From contig CM055102.1 in NCBI GenBank assembly GCA_029204225.1, forward strand, positions 8,629,456-8,693,455: 64,000 nt of DNA. Direction: 5' to 3'. The notes below the pieces were generated by a model. It did no database searches, had not been told where the DNA came from, and saw nothing but the letters and a program-made list of their open reading frames with translations. This DNA is from Diphasiastrum complanatum. Taxonomy: Eukaryota; Streptophyta; Lycopodiopsida; Lycopodiales; Lycopodiaceae. This document shows positions 1 through 9,824 of the stretch, one piece after another. Made by a program: the position numbers and the translations under genes. Each line of letters starts with the position of its first letter. The stretch's first letter is position 1.

Positions 1-132
1 TCTGAAATAGGACATAACCGCAAGGTTCGGGTATTATAATTATCACATTCAACTCTATCTATAAAAGTATACATAAAAAGTATTTCGATGAATATAAAAA
101 AAATGAGTGCAAGTGAATTTAAGTAATAATAA

Positions 133-1040
133 TCATAGATCATTCTCATCATTTACGTCATTCTCATCATCACACAAGTCTTGACACTCATCTGAATCTA
201 GGTCTAGGTATAATCATAAATTTCCAATCGTGTCTCTTTGATGATGTGAGCTACCCTCATATTCAATCTCCTCTTCTTCTAATTCTATCTCATCCGAACG
301 TGGGGGGCCTCAAATTACCCCCAATTTGGTCTTGTACGATCGTAGGAATCTCATCATTTCCATTTGTACCTTCTTCTCCCATCATTTCAACATCATTTGG
401 AGTTTGGATGAGTGGTTCAGGTTCTTCCGAAACGTCGTCAAAATTGGGTGGTGGTTCGTCGTGTGTATCCAATTCAACAATATATTTTCCCTCAAACACA
501 CGTCATTTTCTTGCATTAAGTTGGATCACATACCACCATCTTGGGTCTAATCGATCTGGATGGAATATAATCTGCCAAAGAATTAAAAAAAATTAAGTTA
601 GTCTTATAAGATTGATACATAAATAATTGGATTGCGAATATTAATGATATTGAAATTTTAGAGTCTCACTTGTTCGCAATGTCGTGGAAATACTAAAGTC
701 ATGAGAGTCCATCGATATACATTTTGTTGAGTTGATTTGAAAAAACTTTGAGCTATCATTTCTAATCATGGTGTTGCTTCCACGATAGATGACCTTAAAC
801 CATTTTACGTCAAAAATAAAATATTTGTCGTTAGTCTCGTAATCGACTTCATAAATATGTTGCAATGTGCCGACATAGTCTAGGTTGCCCGAAATGACAT
901 TAGGGTCCCTCCACTAGAACAACTCTCTTGTTGAAAGTTGGCCATTATACCACAATCATATGTACATCGCCTGTTGTCAATTCTCTCAACATGGTAATGG
1001 TGTCCATATGCCCACATGGCAGTGTATGATGTATACTAAA
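133..1040 (-). pseudogene. CACTA transposase Tnp2, C-terminal fragment (DUF4216 and acidic tail)
   Basis: This is the 3' end of an En/Spm-type transposase gene on the minus strand. Around 860-680 it reads FIFDVKWFKVI, the core of the plant DUF4216 region, followed by FQINSTK. A short intron fits 669-572 (GTGAG donor, TTTGGCAG acceptor). The next exon reads FHPDRLDPRWWYVIQ, then shifts frame and ends in a Glu/Asp-rich tail that stops at 133-135. The same domain order and nearly the same words (FIFDVKWFKVI, PRWWYVIQ) occur on the plus strand at 12.2-12.7 kb, so the two are copies of one family. At least two frameshifts lie upstream of 865. The 5' catalytic part is absent. No terminal repeat is visible at the downstream end. 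Confidence 0.8.
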
Positions 1041-1117
1041 ACACAAAAACAAAAACATATGTATAGCTCTCCACACAATCAATGATGAAGAACCAAAGTT
1101 TTGTAGCTATCTCATGC

Positions 1118-1233
1118 CATTTTGGATCTAAACCCAACGGGGTTGGCTCAACTGGTTAGCTTGGCATCCAAAGTTTCTTTGGTCCCAGGTTCGAGCCTCC
1201 CCTTGGAAACCAAGAAGCATTTTGGATCTAAAC
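1118..1233 (+). mobile_element. Tiny tRNA-like SINE (copy A) with perfect 16-bp target duplications
   Basis: An 84-bp body (1134-1217) is flanked by identical 16-bp direct repeats at 1118-1133 and 1218-1233 (CATTTTGGATCTAAAC). The body has a pol III A-box-like word TGGCTCAACTGG at 1144-1155 and a B-box-like word GGTTCGAGCCT at 1188-1198, 33 bases apart as in tRNA genes. The outer ends can pair (CCAA.GGGG with CCCCTTGG), and CCAAAG-TTT-CTTTGG makes an anticodon-arm-like hairpin. There is no poly(A) tail; the body ends GGAAACCAAGAAG. A second copy lies at 23.4 kb in the opposite orientation. Known plant SINEs are usually longer, so this is either a minimal family or a retroposed tRNA-like RNA. 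Confidence 0.85.
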
Positions 1234-1489
1234 TAATATTGCTTGTTATCTCTCTAGCTTTCTCTCTCTAACTCGTGTTGAGGCTAATGCTCATACACTG
1301 AAATCTTGTACTTTTATTCATTCTTTGATTCATTTCTATTATATTCTGTTGATTAGCATGCTAGATTGTGAATTAGCCATTTCTTCTGAACTATATCTTG
1401 TTGATCAATCTAGAATCAGGTTATAGTGCCAATCACAAAGCTTAATCAAGATCAATCACTCTTGTGGACATTCCCCACACGTGTGAATT
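1234..1489. other. No gene seen; possible degenerate LTR sequence
   Basis: The stretch is AT-rich and has no reading frame. Short words near 1400-1490 (ATCAATC, CCAATCAC, CTTGTGGA, CACACGTGTG) resemble the end of the LTR at 8884-9730, which suggests a worn LTR, but the match is weak by eye. Confidence 0.25.
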
Positions 1490-1798
1490 CTGGAAATTTT
1501 GTCACATGATAGAACCTATGACTGACTGATAGGGGTACTTGCACATTTCTTGCTGATCTGCCTTCGTTTTGGGGCACATGTCTTTGGATAGCTTGCATCC
1601 TAGATCCATAGGAGTATCTATGGGTTTGCAATCCTTCATGTCGTATCTGCGAAGTACGTTGATTAGGTAAGATTGTTGGCTTATGGTGATCCTTCTGCTC
1701 GCGTGATCTCTGTTGATCTCCATATCGAAAAGGTAATGAACTAGGTCTAAATCAGTCATCTCAAACTCTGATGAAAGCAAAGATTTGGTTTCTAGTAG
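1490..1798 (-). pseudogene. Ty1/copia reverse transcriptase, C-terminal fragment
   Basis: Minus-strand translation gives SSEFEMTDLDLVHYLFDMEI, then ISQQSYLINVLRRYDMKDCKPIDTPMD and a YQSVIGSIM end. This is the part of copia reverse transcriptase just after the catalytic YVDD. The reading frame is open up to 1798 (LLETKSLLSSEFEM), where it meets the LTR end of the Ty3-like element at 1799. The N-terminal half of a copia RT on the same strand lies at 4975-5210, on the far side of that element. The two are probably one copia element split by insertion, although about 150 residues, including the catalytic motif, are missing between them. Confidence 0.8.
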
Positions 1799-1969
1799 TG
1801 TAGTCCGTCATAGTATAGGGGTCCGTTCACTGGGAGCCGCCCGTGCACACCTGCATAGCAACAGAGAGAGAAGGGAGATAGAGAGGAAGGAGTGATGAGA
1901 GAGAGAAGAGAAGAGAGAGAGTTTAGAGAGAGAGAGAGAGTAGAGAGAGAGAGAAAGGGAGAAGAGAGT

Positions 1970-2251
1970 TCACCAAGGATGGTTGGGGCTATAGGGGCTC
2001 GAGCGCCTACCCATAGCTATGCACCAATCAACGGCTGTCTTACAGAGTTCGTTTGAGTTGGTATATGATGTAAAGGGTGACATACCAATCTTGATCTCGT
2101 GCAGTAATCTGGCATAGAAAAATGCCATTTTGTCGTGACTAGGAAGACCAGAATTCCAATTACCCGCCATCTTGACAAATCGTGCAGTGTAGCCCTTAAG
2201 AGTTTCTCCGGAAAGCATCGAGATTTGGGCAAGCTGCTCATAAATTGCCAT
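1970..2251 (-). pseudogene. Ty3-type gag fragment
   Basis: The 93-residue frame reads LAQISMLSGETLKGYTARFVKMAG, then HDKMAFFYARLLHEIKIG. This fits the retrotransposon gag core: a short helix, a conserved ETL..Y..RF pattern, and a later F..LL.EI block. It lies inside the Ty3-like element whose primer-binding-site-like sequence is at 4660-4677, and near its 3' LTR. It has no capsid N-terminus, zinc knuckle or protease. Its position just before the 3' LTR, where pol would normally end, shows that the element lost pol by deletion. The assignment rests on pattern only; no catalytic residue is involved. Confidence 0.55.
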
Positions 2252-2809
2252 GGCCTGTTGTGTGCAAGATGAAGATGATATGGAGTGGTGTGGTGATGTA
2301 CGAGAGAGAGATTGGGGGATGCAGTTTTTGAAATGTATATGAGGGAATTGATAATGAGGAGATGGAAGAAGAAAAGAAAAAGCAAAAATATTCCTCAGTC
2401 TAGAATAGTCACGGTATGGGCAAGGGTAGATTTTATAAAGAAATTCAATTATGCCCTTCCAGCAAAAGTCTTATGATGAGAGATGATTATTGGAAAAGTA
2501 CTTATGTAGGTTTTTTTGACAAAGGGTTAGTTTTGCTTCAAAAAACTACTTATCTGCATCTCTCCGCAAGTTTATAGAAGGATTTTTCAATACCAGCTAT
2601 AACTCATTTTAGCCTTGGTAGTCTTGGGAGGAGTCTATCAAAGAGAAAGTCACTCACCAAAGAGGCTTGGGCTAAAAAGTTATTATAATATCTTTTATAG
2701 AAAAGGGCCTTCGACAGTCGTGGGAGGAGCTATCAGAAATAGGGTCACTTCCCAACGAGGCTAATGGCCCAATTCGTATTTTTATTTTTATTGTTATAGA
2801 AAAATAAAC
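2252..2809. other. Interior of the Ty3-like element, no gene seen
   Basis: This stretch is AT-rich and non-coding. Two diverged copies of a segment containing GGGAGGAG and TATCA(A/G)A...GTCACT(C/T).CCAA(A/C)GAGGCT lie near 2630-2670 and 2720-2765, so a degenerate repeat of about 95 bases precedes the clear tandem array that follows. Confidence 0.4.
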
Positions 2810-3082
2810 CCTTGCAGATTTCTCTGTGTCCTGGTCTTAGTGAGACTACGATGGAACTTCAGAGGTCTCTACAAAAGTTTTTTTTTTTTTTTGACAACAA
2901 ACTCTTGCAGATTTCTCTATGTCCTGGTCTTAGTGAGACTAAGATGGAACTTCAGAGGCCTCTACAAAAGTTTGTTGGTTTTTTTTTTTTTTTGACAACA
3001 AACTCTTGCAGATTTCTTTGTGTCCTGGTCTTAGTGAGACTAAGATGGAACTTCAGAGGCCTCTACAAAAGTTTGTTGGTTT
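2810..3082 (+). repeat. Tandem repeat, three units of about 90-98 bp
   Basis: Three consecutive units each contain CTTGCAGATTTCT, TCCTGGTCTTAGTGAGACTA, GATGGAACTTCAGAGG and CTACAAAAGTTTG. They start near 2811, 2907 and 3005. The first two units end in a T-run followed by GACAACAAACT. The units differ at only a few positions, so the array is younger than most of its surroundings. Confidence 0.85.
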
Positions 3083-3179
3083 ATAAAAGAAGAGACTGCG
3101 ATAAAAAAAATAGCGAAGGTAACTAGATCGTCAAAAGTTAAGGTTTTTTTTTTTTTTGTTTTTTTTAAATGAAAAATAA

Positions 3180-4425
3180 AAAGTACAACTCTGAAAAAAA
3201 GGAGAAGAGACGAACTGGTATACGCAGGAGAATGGAGAGCACAGTTTGGGATGCGGGTTCCTGGAGTGCGACAATGAGAGAAAAGATCGAGAGTAGCAGG
3301 GAGGTGAGCAGCAGGCGAGAGAGGGAGCGGAGGAGAGAGAGAGCAGGCAAGTAGGCAGGCTAAGGAAAAGAGCGAGCGGAGCAGGCAGGCAGGCAGGCTA
3401 AGGAGAAGAGCGAGCGGAGCAAGTAGGCAAGCAAGCAGACTATGGAGGAGACGAACAGCAGGCAGCGAGCAAGATGAGCAGGGAGTGGTGAAGGGGGCGG
3501 GTAGGGAGGTGAAGAGAGCCGGGAGGTAAACAGGGAGGTGGAGTGAGCAGGAAGAAGTGCGGAAGGTGAAGGGGGAAGGAGGCAGCAAGTAGGAGGTGAA
3601 GGAGGGAGGAGCGAGCAAGAGCAGAAGGGAGGAGAGAGGGGGAGCAGATCAGCAGAGAGAGGGGAAGGGAGCGAGAGAGAGTAGGGGAGGGGGTGAAGCA
3701 AGTAGAGGGGAAGTGGAGGAGAGAGGGGAGCAGGTAGGCAGGTGCTGAGAAGGAGCAGGGGAAGGGAGAGATGGAGGTGAGTCGATGAAGGTGAGGGAGG
3801 GAGCGCAGCTGTAGGCAAGGAGCAAGGAGCTGGAGGGGAGGTGAAGGGGGAAGCGAGTAGCAGGGGGTGAAGGAGCGAGCAGGGAGCTGGAAGATGACGG
3901 AGGGAGGAGCTATGGCAGCGATGGCAGGCAGCAAGCAGACAGGGGCGGGTGAGAGAAGGGGGAAGGGAGATGGAACTATGGCAGTGAGCAGCGAGAGGTG
4001 AAGGAGGTGGAGCGCAGGGAGGCAGGGAGGTGAACAGGAGCAGCAGGGAGATGAGCAGCGAAGGAGGGAGCTGGAGTGAGAGATGAAGGAGGGGGGGGGG
4101 GGGCAGCGAACAGGAGGGAGAGCAAGGAGCGAAGAAGGGGGAGAGAAGTCAGTAGGGCGGTGAAGAAGGTGGAGCGATGAAGGAGGGTGGGGAGAGAGCA
4201 GCAGAGAGGTGAAGCGAGGAAGGGAGCGGGTGAGGAGCGAGAGAGGGGATGGGAAGGGAGGTGAAGGGGGCGGATGAGGAGAGAGCAGGGGGTGCGAGCA
4301 AGAGGGAGAGTGGTGCTGCAAGCAACAAACGAATGAGAGAGGGAGCGAGCGAGCGAGAGGGGGTGGTGAAGGGAGGGGAAGCAAAGAGAGAGCGGTAGCA
4401 AAGAGAGAGAATTTTTTTTTTTAAA
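3180..4425 (+). repeat. 1.2-kb purine-rich (GA/GGA) tract with strong strand asymmetry
   Basis: Almost the whole stretch is A and G on the plus strand, built from irregular words such as GGAGG, GAGCGAG, GCAGG and GAAGG, with only isolated C and T. Long open frames on the minus strand (Pro/Ser/Leu-rich) arise only because stop codons are rare in such sequence; they show no domain. The tract lies inside the Ty3-like element, so its transcript would be pyrimidine-rich there. A tract of this kind can in principle form triplex or single-stranded structures. Confidence 0.85.
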
Positions 4426-4678
4426 GGAGGCTTGATCCATATCAAAATTGAGATTACAGCAATAAAAAACACTGAGCAATTTGAAAAAAATCTGACACAA
4501 TATATAGCTTAAAAAAAACAAAATTAATCCCTTGAGGGCTTGGGTTTTTTTGTAATGGACTTGCAAGATTTCGAAAAATGGAAAAAAGAGGAGGTGAGGG
4601 GAGGAAGTAGAGAAGAGTGGAGAAAGAAAAGCAGCTATGCGGTGAGCAACGTAGGCGCTCCTCGGCAACGGCGCCAAT
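4426..4678 (-). other. Leader and primer-binding site region of the Ty3-like element
   Basis: Between the purine tract and the 5' LTR end there is no convincing reading frame. The bases at 4660-4677 give, on the minus strand, TTGGCGCCGTTGCCGAGG immediately after the LTR end ...ACTACA. This is the expected position and type of a Ty3 primer-binding site. Confidence 0.55.
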
Positions 4679-4974
4679 TGTAGTCCGTCGTAGTATAGGG
4701 GTCCATTCAATGGGAGCCGCCCGTGCAGACTAAGGCCCCAAGTCTTTTATTCAAGTTTTACCTAACCAACTTGCGTGCTCATTGGGTTGGGCTTACACAT
4801 GCAGGACGCTAGTGCCCTCACACTTATTATTCTAACTGTACACTGCACTGTGGCAGGGCCCACTAGGTAAGGCTTGGCCAACAATATTTCAAGTGGTGGG
4901 ACCCACTTGTTCATTATTGTGCAGGAAATACCCACAACAAGTAGTAACTGATTTGAATTGCTGATGATTAGGGA

Positions 4975-5905
4975 ATCATGTCTTAGTGTAGTCTATCTCA
5001 TATACTTGTTCAGTTCCTTTAACCACCAGTCTAGCTTTCCATTTGGATATTTATCCATTTGGTTTAAGTTTTAGCTTGAACATCCACTTGGAGTCAATTG
5101 GTTTTACACCTATAGGAGGATTGACAAGACTCCATGTCTTGTTCTTCATTAGAGACTGATACTCAACATTTATGGTAGCTTTCCATTTGTCTGCATCAGG
5201 CATTGACAATGCTTCTGCAACAGTGGCAAGTTCATCATGACTGATGAACGCCTAAGGGGTGAAATGATCATGTTATTGTCGTTGTCTTGCAGACCTTCTA
5301 ACTGTAGGTGCTTGAGTGGATGATTCTCCTTGGTGAATGACTGGGATCGTAGCATCTTGTGATTGAACAATCGTGGGTCTAGGCCCATCGACGGTAAGTG
5401 GAGTCGTTGGAATGAACTCTGTTGTTTGAACAGTCGTAGGTCATTGCCTATCGATGGAGGGTGGAGCTGTTATGGCAAGCTCTTGCATTGGCTGCTTCTG
5501 CTTGAAATCATGATATTTGTCTTCAAGAAAGATAACATTGCGACTGACTGAGATCTGGCCCGTAACAACATCGTATACACGATATGCTTTGTGTGATGTT
5601 GAATAGCCGATGAAGATATTTTTGCAGTTTAATGGGTCTAGTTTCTTTCTCAGATCAAACGGGACTTGTGCATAGCAGAGACATCCGAAAACACGTAGGT
5701 ATTTCAAACTTATTTTGTAGCTGTAATAGGTTTCAAACAGTGTCTTGGAATCAACGACTTTAGTGCTAGAGTAATTTTGCAGATAGCAGGCCGTAGAGAT
5801 CACTTCTATTTAAAAGGTTTGAAGCAAATGCGTGTTGACTGTCATGGATCGTGCAGCTTCCAACAGTGTGCGATTCTTCTGTCCCGCTTTGTGCGTGGCT
5901 TGTAT
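4975..5905 (-). pseudogene. Ty1/copia integrase end to reverse transcriptase start
   Basis: Reading down the minus strand, 5890-5441 gives KNRTLLEAARSM, then STACYLQN.SSTKVVDSKT and YLRVFGCLCYAQVP, ending IFIGYSTSHKAYRVYD. This is the C-terminal half of copia integrase and its link region. After frameshifts, 5210-4975 gives DADKWKATINVEYQSLMKNKTW, then KPIDSKWMFKLKLKPNG, a stop, and KWKARLVVKG, the N-terminal part of RT. The frame ends where the Ty3-like element begins. At the upper end, near 5905, it meets the truncated LTR of another copia element. Several stops and shifts make it inactive. Confidence 0.85.
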
Positions 5906-5917
5906 CCTCCAACAAGC

Positions 5918-7353
5918 AGAAATCCAAAAACCTGAAGGTGCCCTTAGTTTGAAGGTATGTAGATCCTGAAGGTGCCCTTAGACTAAAGGTATGTAAATCT
6001 CGAAGGTGATCTTAGATTGAAGGCAACAAAAAAGGTGAAAAAGCCAAAGGTGTCTTTAAAATGGTTTCCAAGCATTCTAGCCGTTGTGTCGTATTTTTCG
6101 CGAAGGGTTGAAAAAGGAGAAAAAGGAGAAGGTGTCTTAAAAATGTTTAAGGCACAAAAAATCTCAAAGAAAAATTGTGAAGGTCCAAAAACATGCTGTC
6201 GACCTTCAGTTTTTAGAATGGTCATTACTTGAACGATTTGTTTAAGATTGAGCATAAGAAATCTAACACTCCTCCTTAATGTGGATCCTGAAAAACTTTG
6301 ATCTTCAATTTTAACATATCGTTAAATCTGAGATGTTGCTCCTTTAATAGAGCCTTTGTGAAGTAATCTGCTGTCATGTAGTTTGTTTAGCAGAAAACCA
6401 ATGCTACTTTGCTATGCACTTTATCTCTAAGGTAGTGATACTTGATTTCTATATGTTTGCTTCGAGAGTGAAATCTCTTGAGCTCTGTGCCATCAACGAT
6501 GTCCCACAGTTCTTTGGCTAGAAGTATAACCTTTGAATTTTTAGAGATGGTAGTTATCTCCATCGAGTTTGTCAATGAGAGATGAACTAGATGATGGATC
6601 CATTCTGGTTGATCGAGATCTTTGGTAAAAACAACGATTGTCGGAATACTGTTGGCTGCACGTTTGTTAGAAAGACGTCTTGATAGAAACAAGACTGATA
6701 ATCTGCAATAGAAATACAGATTATTGAAATGCCCGCTCTGATACCATGTCGTAAAATGTGAGGATGACCGGCAGCGGAAGCTCGAGGCTTTGAGCGTAGG
6801 CGTGTAGGAACACAAATGCAACAATTAGCAGGAAGTATTCAAGTAGAATGATTCATACAGAATTGCGCAAATGAATAATACAGTAGTGAAACAAAAATTG
6901 CACTCTGATTAATATCAATAGTGAGTATAATGGCTTGAAGTAATAATTTTAGCTTGCTGAGTATGATAAAGCTAGCTACAAATAACTCTAATTAAAAAAG
7001 AACTTGATTAACTCTTACATAGCTTGATTTAGCTAGTACATATATTTACAAGTGTTGAGAGACAAATATCTTATATGCCTTAATTGCCATTTACTCCAAT
7101 TTTCTATATGTACAAAAGTTGGTGTCATTGGGATATTTGGTTGTCCAACTATTTTTAGAGTTGATAATTAGTTGGCGACGTCGATCTGCCAATGTAGCAG
7201 AAATCCAAAAATCTCGAAGGTGCCCTTAGTCTGAAGGTATGTAGATCCTAAAGGTGCTCTTAGAGTGAAGGTATGTAGATCCCAAAGGTGCCCTTAGACT
7301 GAAGGCAGCACAAAAGGCGAAAAAGCCGAAGGTGCCTTTAAAACGGTTTCCAA
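5918..7353 (-). mobile_element. Internally deleted copia element (LTR - gag start/RNase H end - LTR)
   Basis: The 3' LTR runs from 6268 down to about 5918. It begins TGTTAGATTTC right after the polypurine tract AAGGAGGAG (6269-6277). The 5' LTR ends at 6747 (...ACGACA) and is followed by a perfect initiator-Met primer-binding site TGGTATCAGAGC at 6735-6746. The interior is only about 460 bp. LTR homology is visible between 5918-6075 and 7196-7353, including tandem words AAGGTGCCCTTAGACTGAAGG. The upper LTR is cut at 7353/7354 by the next element, and the lower LTR stops at 5918 against an unrelated copia fragment. This is a whole element reduced to a mini-copia. Confidence 0.75.
6276..6603 (-). 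pseudogene. Copia gag N-terminus fused to RNase H C-terminus by deletion
   Basis: From an ATG at 6603 the minus strand encodes MDPSSSSSL; then, with a frame change, it gives LLAKELWDIVDGTE, the N-terminal gag pattern of copia elements (UBN2/DUF4219 type). Directly after this comes FHSRSKHIEIKYHYLRDKV, the end of RNase H, then YMTADYFTKALLKEQHLRF and a stop at 6276-6278 beside the polypurine tract. The rest of gag, protease, integrase, RT and most of RNase H is missing. The junction lies near 6465-6480. Both flanks keep their normal order relative to the primer-binding site and LTRs, so a single internal deletion explains it. Confidence 0.8.
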
Positions 7354-7356
7354 GGC

Positions 7357-8570
7357 ATGATTCAAGAGAAACCAAGAAAGATTAAGGAGGAGCAATCAAA
7401 AAATGAAAATAGTTTCATTTATGCTCTCATGAAATCTTATGAAGAACTATTTTGCTTTGAAGAGATTTTTGTATTTCAAAGGTGGATTAAGGCAATACTA
7501 GTTGAGTGTGATGCCTTAATAGATAGCAAAGCATATTTTCCTTGTAAACTTACATTGAATATGAAGTCAAGGAAATGGAAATGTTTTCATAATGTACTTT
7601 TGTTGGTTTCAATAAGATCATGAATGATGTGTTCATTCATAATGTTGAAGATTGTAAATTTTCAATTTTAAAGGTAAGTTGTAAACTTCTTATGAGAATA
7701 AGTGAAGCATCCAAAGTGGACACTTATATCCATAAGCAAGTAGTTAGCCTTATTGAGATGGAAATAGTTCTTGATTTCAATATTAGAAAAATCAAGCCAA
7801 GTTGTGGTGATTTTTGGACTTATGTTTCTAGCATAAGTAATGTTGATGATCATATGAAATGCACATTATATGATCATGTTTGTTGTGATCATTTTGAGAC
7901 ATGGAGGTCTTGGATTTCCATCAAGGAGGAGAACCAAGAAGTTGATCTTGAGGAGTCATCTCAAGGTTCAAGTGTGCCAAGGATTGAGGAGGAGAGTCCT
8001 TCTCAAGTTATGATTCCAAGAAGAATATCAAGAGACATGGTTGAGCTCATATGGCTCACATTTCAAGGGAAAGAGGAGCACATTTCAAGTGGTATACATC
8101 TCATGCTTGCTTCTCTTATGTCATTTGGTGAATCAATTTGCTTTAGTGAGACTTTTGCATCCCAAAGTTGGAGTGGTGTCTCTCTTGAGAACATAGTTGA
8201 TGTTCTTAATGATATGAAATTGAGTTTAGATCAATTAGAAAGAAAATGGTTATTTCATCAAATGTATGCTCTTGAGTCTTGCAAGAGCAAGAGTGATTTG
8301 TCCACTCATAGTGTGAAAATTTGTCTTTTTTCATGTATTGAGGCAAATTGTAAACTCTTTATGAGAGTAAGTGAATCATCCTCTAAGGAAACTTATCTCC
8401 ATAATGAAGTATTTAGCCTCATTAGATCTGAGATTAGCATGGTAATCAAGCATGGAGATATGATGCAAACTCTTTGTTATTATAGCATGCATAGTCTTGC
8501 CAATGTTGATGAGCCTAATTCTCGAGATCTTGGTAACATGATGTTGGATCTTTGTGATCCTTATGAGTAA
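7357..8570 (+). pseudogene. Unrecognised LTR-element ORF with two diverged copies of one module
   Basis: Two overlapping frames, 7357-7623 and 7620-8570, look like one gene broken by a frameshift near 7620. The product is about 400 residues and I do not recognise it. It consists of two related modules. The first (7380-7890) has CFEEIFVFQRW, KLTL..KSRKW, VEDCKFS, CKLLMRISEAS, TYIHKQVVSLIEMEI. The second (8090-8560) has CFSETFASQSW, KLSL..LERKW, VKICLFS, CKLFMRVSESS, TYLHNEVFSLIRSEI. A Ser/Glu-rich linker joins them. It lies between a truncated left edge at 7354 and the polypurine tract and LTR at 8875-9730, so it occupies the post-pol position of an LTR retrotransposon. No signal peptide, membrane segment or known motif is visible. 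Confidence 0.6.
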
Positions 8571-8883
8571 ATAAGGACTCTTTATTTTATCATGGAGGTG
8601 CAGCTATTTTCAAGGAGGAGGAGCTTTTGGATCAACCATATGCTTCAAGGATGGAACAAATCAATGAAAGAGGTGCTAGGATGGTGCAAAGCTCTCAAGC
8701 TCATCAAAAACATCAACATCAAAGAGGCACTATCATGGATATGGTGATTTCAGATCAACATCAAGCTCATTCACTGATCTTCACACCTTTGAACCAACAA
8801 GGATCCATATTAGAAGACCAATTCAGCCCATGGAGTCAATCTCAATATCATCATGTTTTTATCAAGTTAGTTTTGAGGAGGAG
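8571..8883 (+). other. Gln/His-rich reading frame and polypurine tract before the LTR
   Basis: A short frame from 8627 (DQPYASRMEQINERG, then a Gln/His-rich stretch) runs to 8905, into the LTR. It may be a shifted continuation of the upstream ORF; I recognise no domain. The bases at 8875-8883, GAGGAGGAG, directly precede the LTR start TGTTAAAA and act as the polypurine tract. Confidence 0.45.
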
Positions 8884-9730
8884 TGTTAAAATTGGCAAAA
8901 GCTAACTTGATCATATCTTGTGAATACCATTATGAGTAGTACATATCATCATAAGGCATGTGTGGATCCTATTACCACATGTGAAATAAATGCATTTATC
9001 ATTTAGATGAGTCATATAGGTTGTACATACCATTTCATTTGAGATCTAGTGGCTAAAATGGCCAAAATCTAGTTTCTAGCTATATGCCACTTGGCATCAT
9101 TTTATTGGTAGGAAAAGCTATTTCACATGGATAAGAGTGATCTCACACATGCCAAGGACTGCTCACATGTGTGAAAACATTAGTAGTAGGTGAGATCCAA
9201 CTTGTAGTAGATATTTGTGCAAGTCCCTATAAATTAGAAAAATTGGCCTAAAATCAAGGGAGGTGGCTATAAGTTAGGAAACTTGGTTATGGTTATATTG
9301 ATGATTATTGGTGGATCCTTTGATGAGTAGGCACTCTCACACGTGCCAAATCAGCTGAGTAAGCATCAGCTCTTGTGTATATATGGTGGCTCATTTGGCC
9401 GTAATTGACATGGAAGCTAAATCTTGGTTTTGGAGCAATTCTAGTGTTTTCTCTTTATTTGTCTTGTGTTTTTATGCATTGATTGGGTTCTAAGCTTAGT
9501 ATACTTTATTCTGAGCCTATTGTCTGTACTCTGACAGTTTTTCACACGTGTGAAACCAGCAAGTACAAGTTTGATCAATAATGATTGTTCTTGTTAGATT
9601 TATGCATCTAGATTTGATCTAAATGCTATCTAATCTTGTGTAGATTGATAGGTTGATCTAATCTAACATCCAATCACACTTGTGGATCTGATTCAGATCT
9701 ATTCTTGGTCCATTTTGTTGTACTTTGACA
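8884..9730 (+). repeat. 3' LTR, TG...CA, 847 bp
   Basis: The LTR starts TGTTAAAATTGGC right after a polypurine tract and ends ...GTACTTTGACA. A closely similar 851-bp copy lies inverted at 47086-47936, where it is followed by a primer-binding site. That defines both ends independently. Both copies share CACACGTGTGAAA and CATGCCAA(G/T) words. Confidence 0.9.
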
Positions 9731-9824
9731 AAATGCTCGAGCCTCGGGTCCGGTATTTGGCCTCAAAATAAGCCTACCAAATTTGAGCTTGTTTTTGAAA
9801 CATTTATAGAGAGGGTTATTAATT

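Larger units (their letters stand above)
1799..4728 (-). mobile_element. Non-autonomous Ty3-like LTR element (minus strand)
   Basis: A 46-base segment at 1799-1845 recurs at 4679-4726 in the same orientation with only a few changes, including TAGTATAGGGGTCC and GGGAGCCGCCCGTGCA. On the minus strand each copy ends ...GGACTACA. The upper copy is followed at 4677-4660 by TTGGCGCCGTTGCCGAGG, a primer-binding-site-like sequence typical of plant Ty3 (Tat/Ogre/Athila-type) elements. I read these as the ends of the 3' and 5' LTRs. The interior holds a gag fragment, tandem repeats and a purine-rich tract but no pol, so it could only have moved with borrowed enzymes. The outer start of the 5' LTR, somewhere up to about 4980, could not be fixed. 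Confidence 0.6.

Noticed and set aside
1134-1217. Functional tRNA gene
   Set aside because: The boxes are near-consensus and the ends pair, but the target duplications and a second retroposed copy show a SINE, and the anticodon arm has only a 3-base loop.
2810-3082. CRISPR array
   Set aside because: The units are directly tandem with no unique spacers, and the sequence is a plant genome.
3040-4710. Pro/Ser/Leu-rich proteins up to 314 residues on the minus strand
   Set aside because: They are translations of the purine-rich tract in overlapping frames, with no domain, and lie inside a retroelement.
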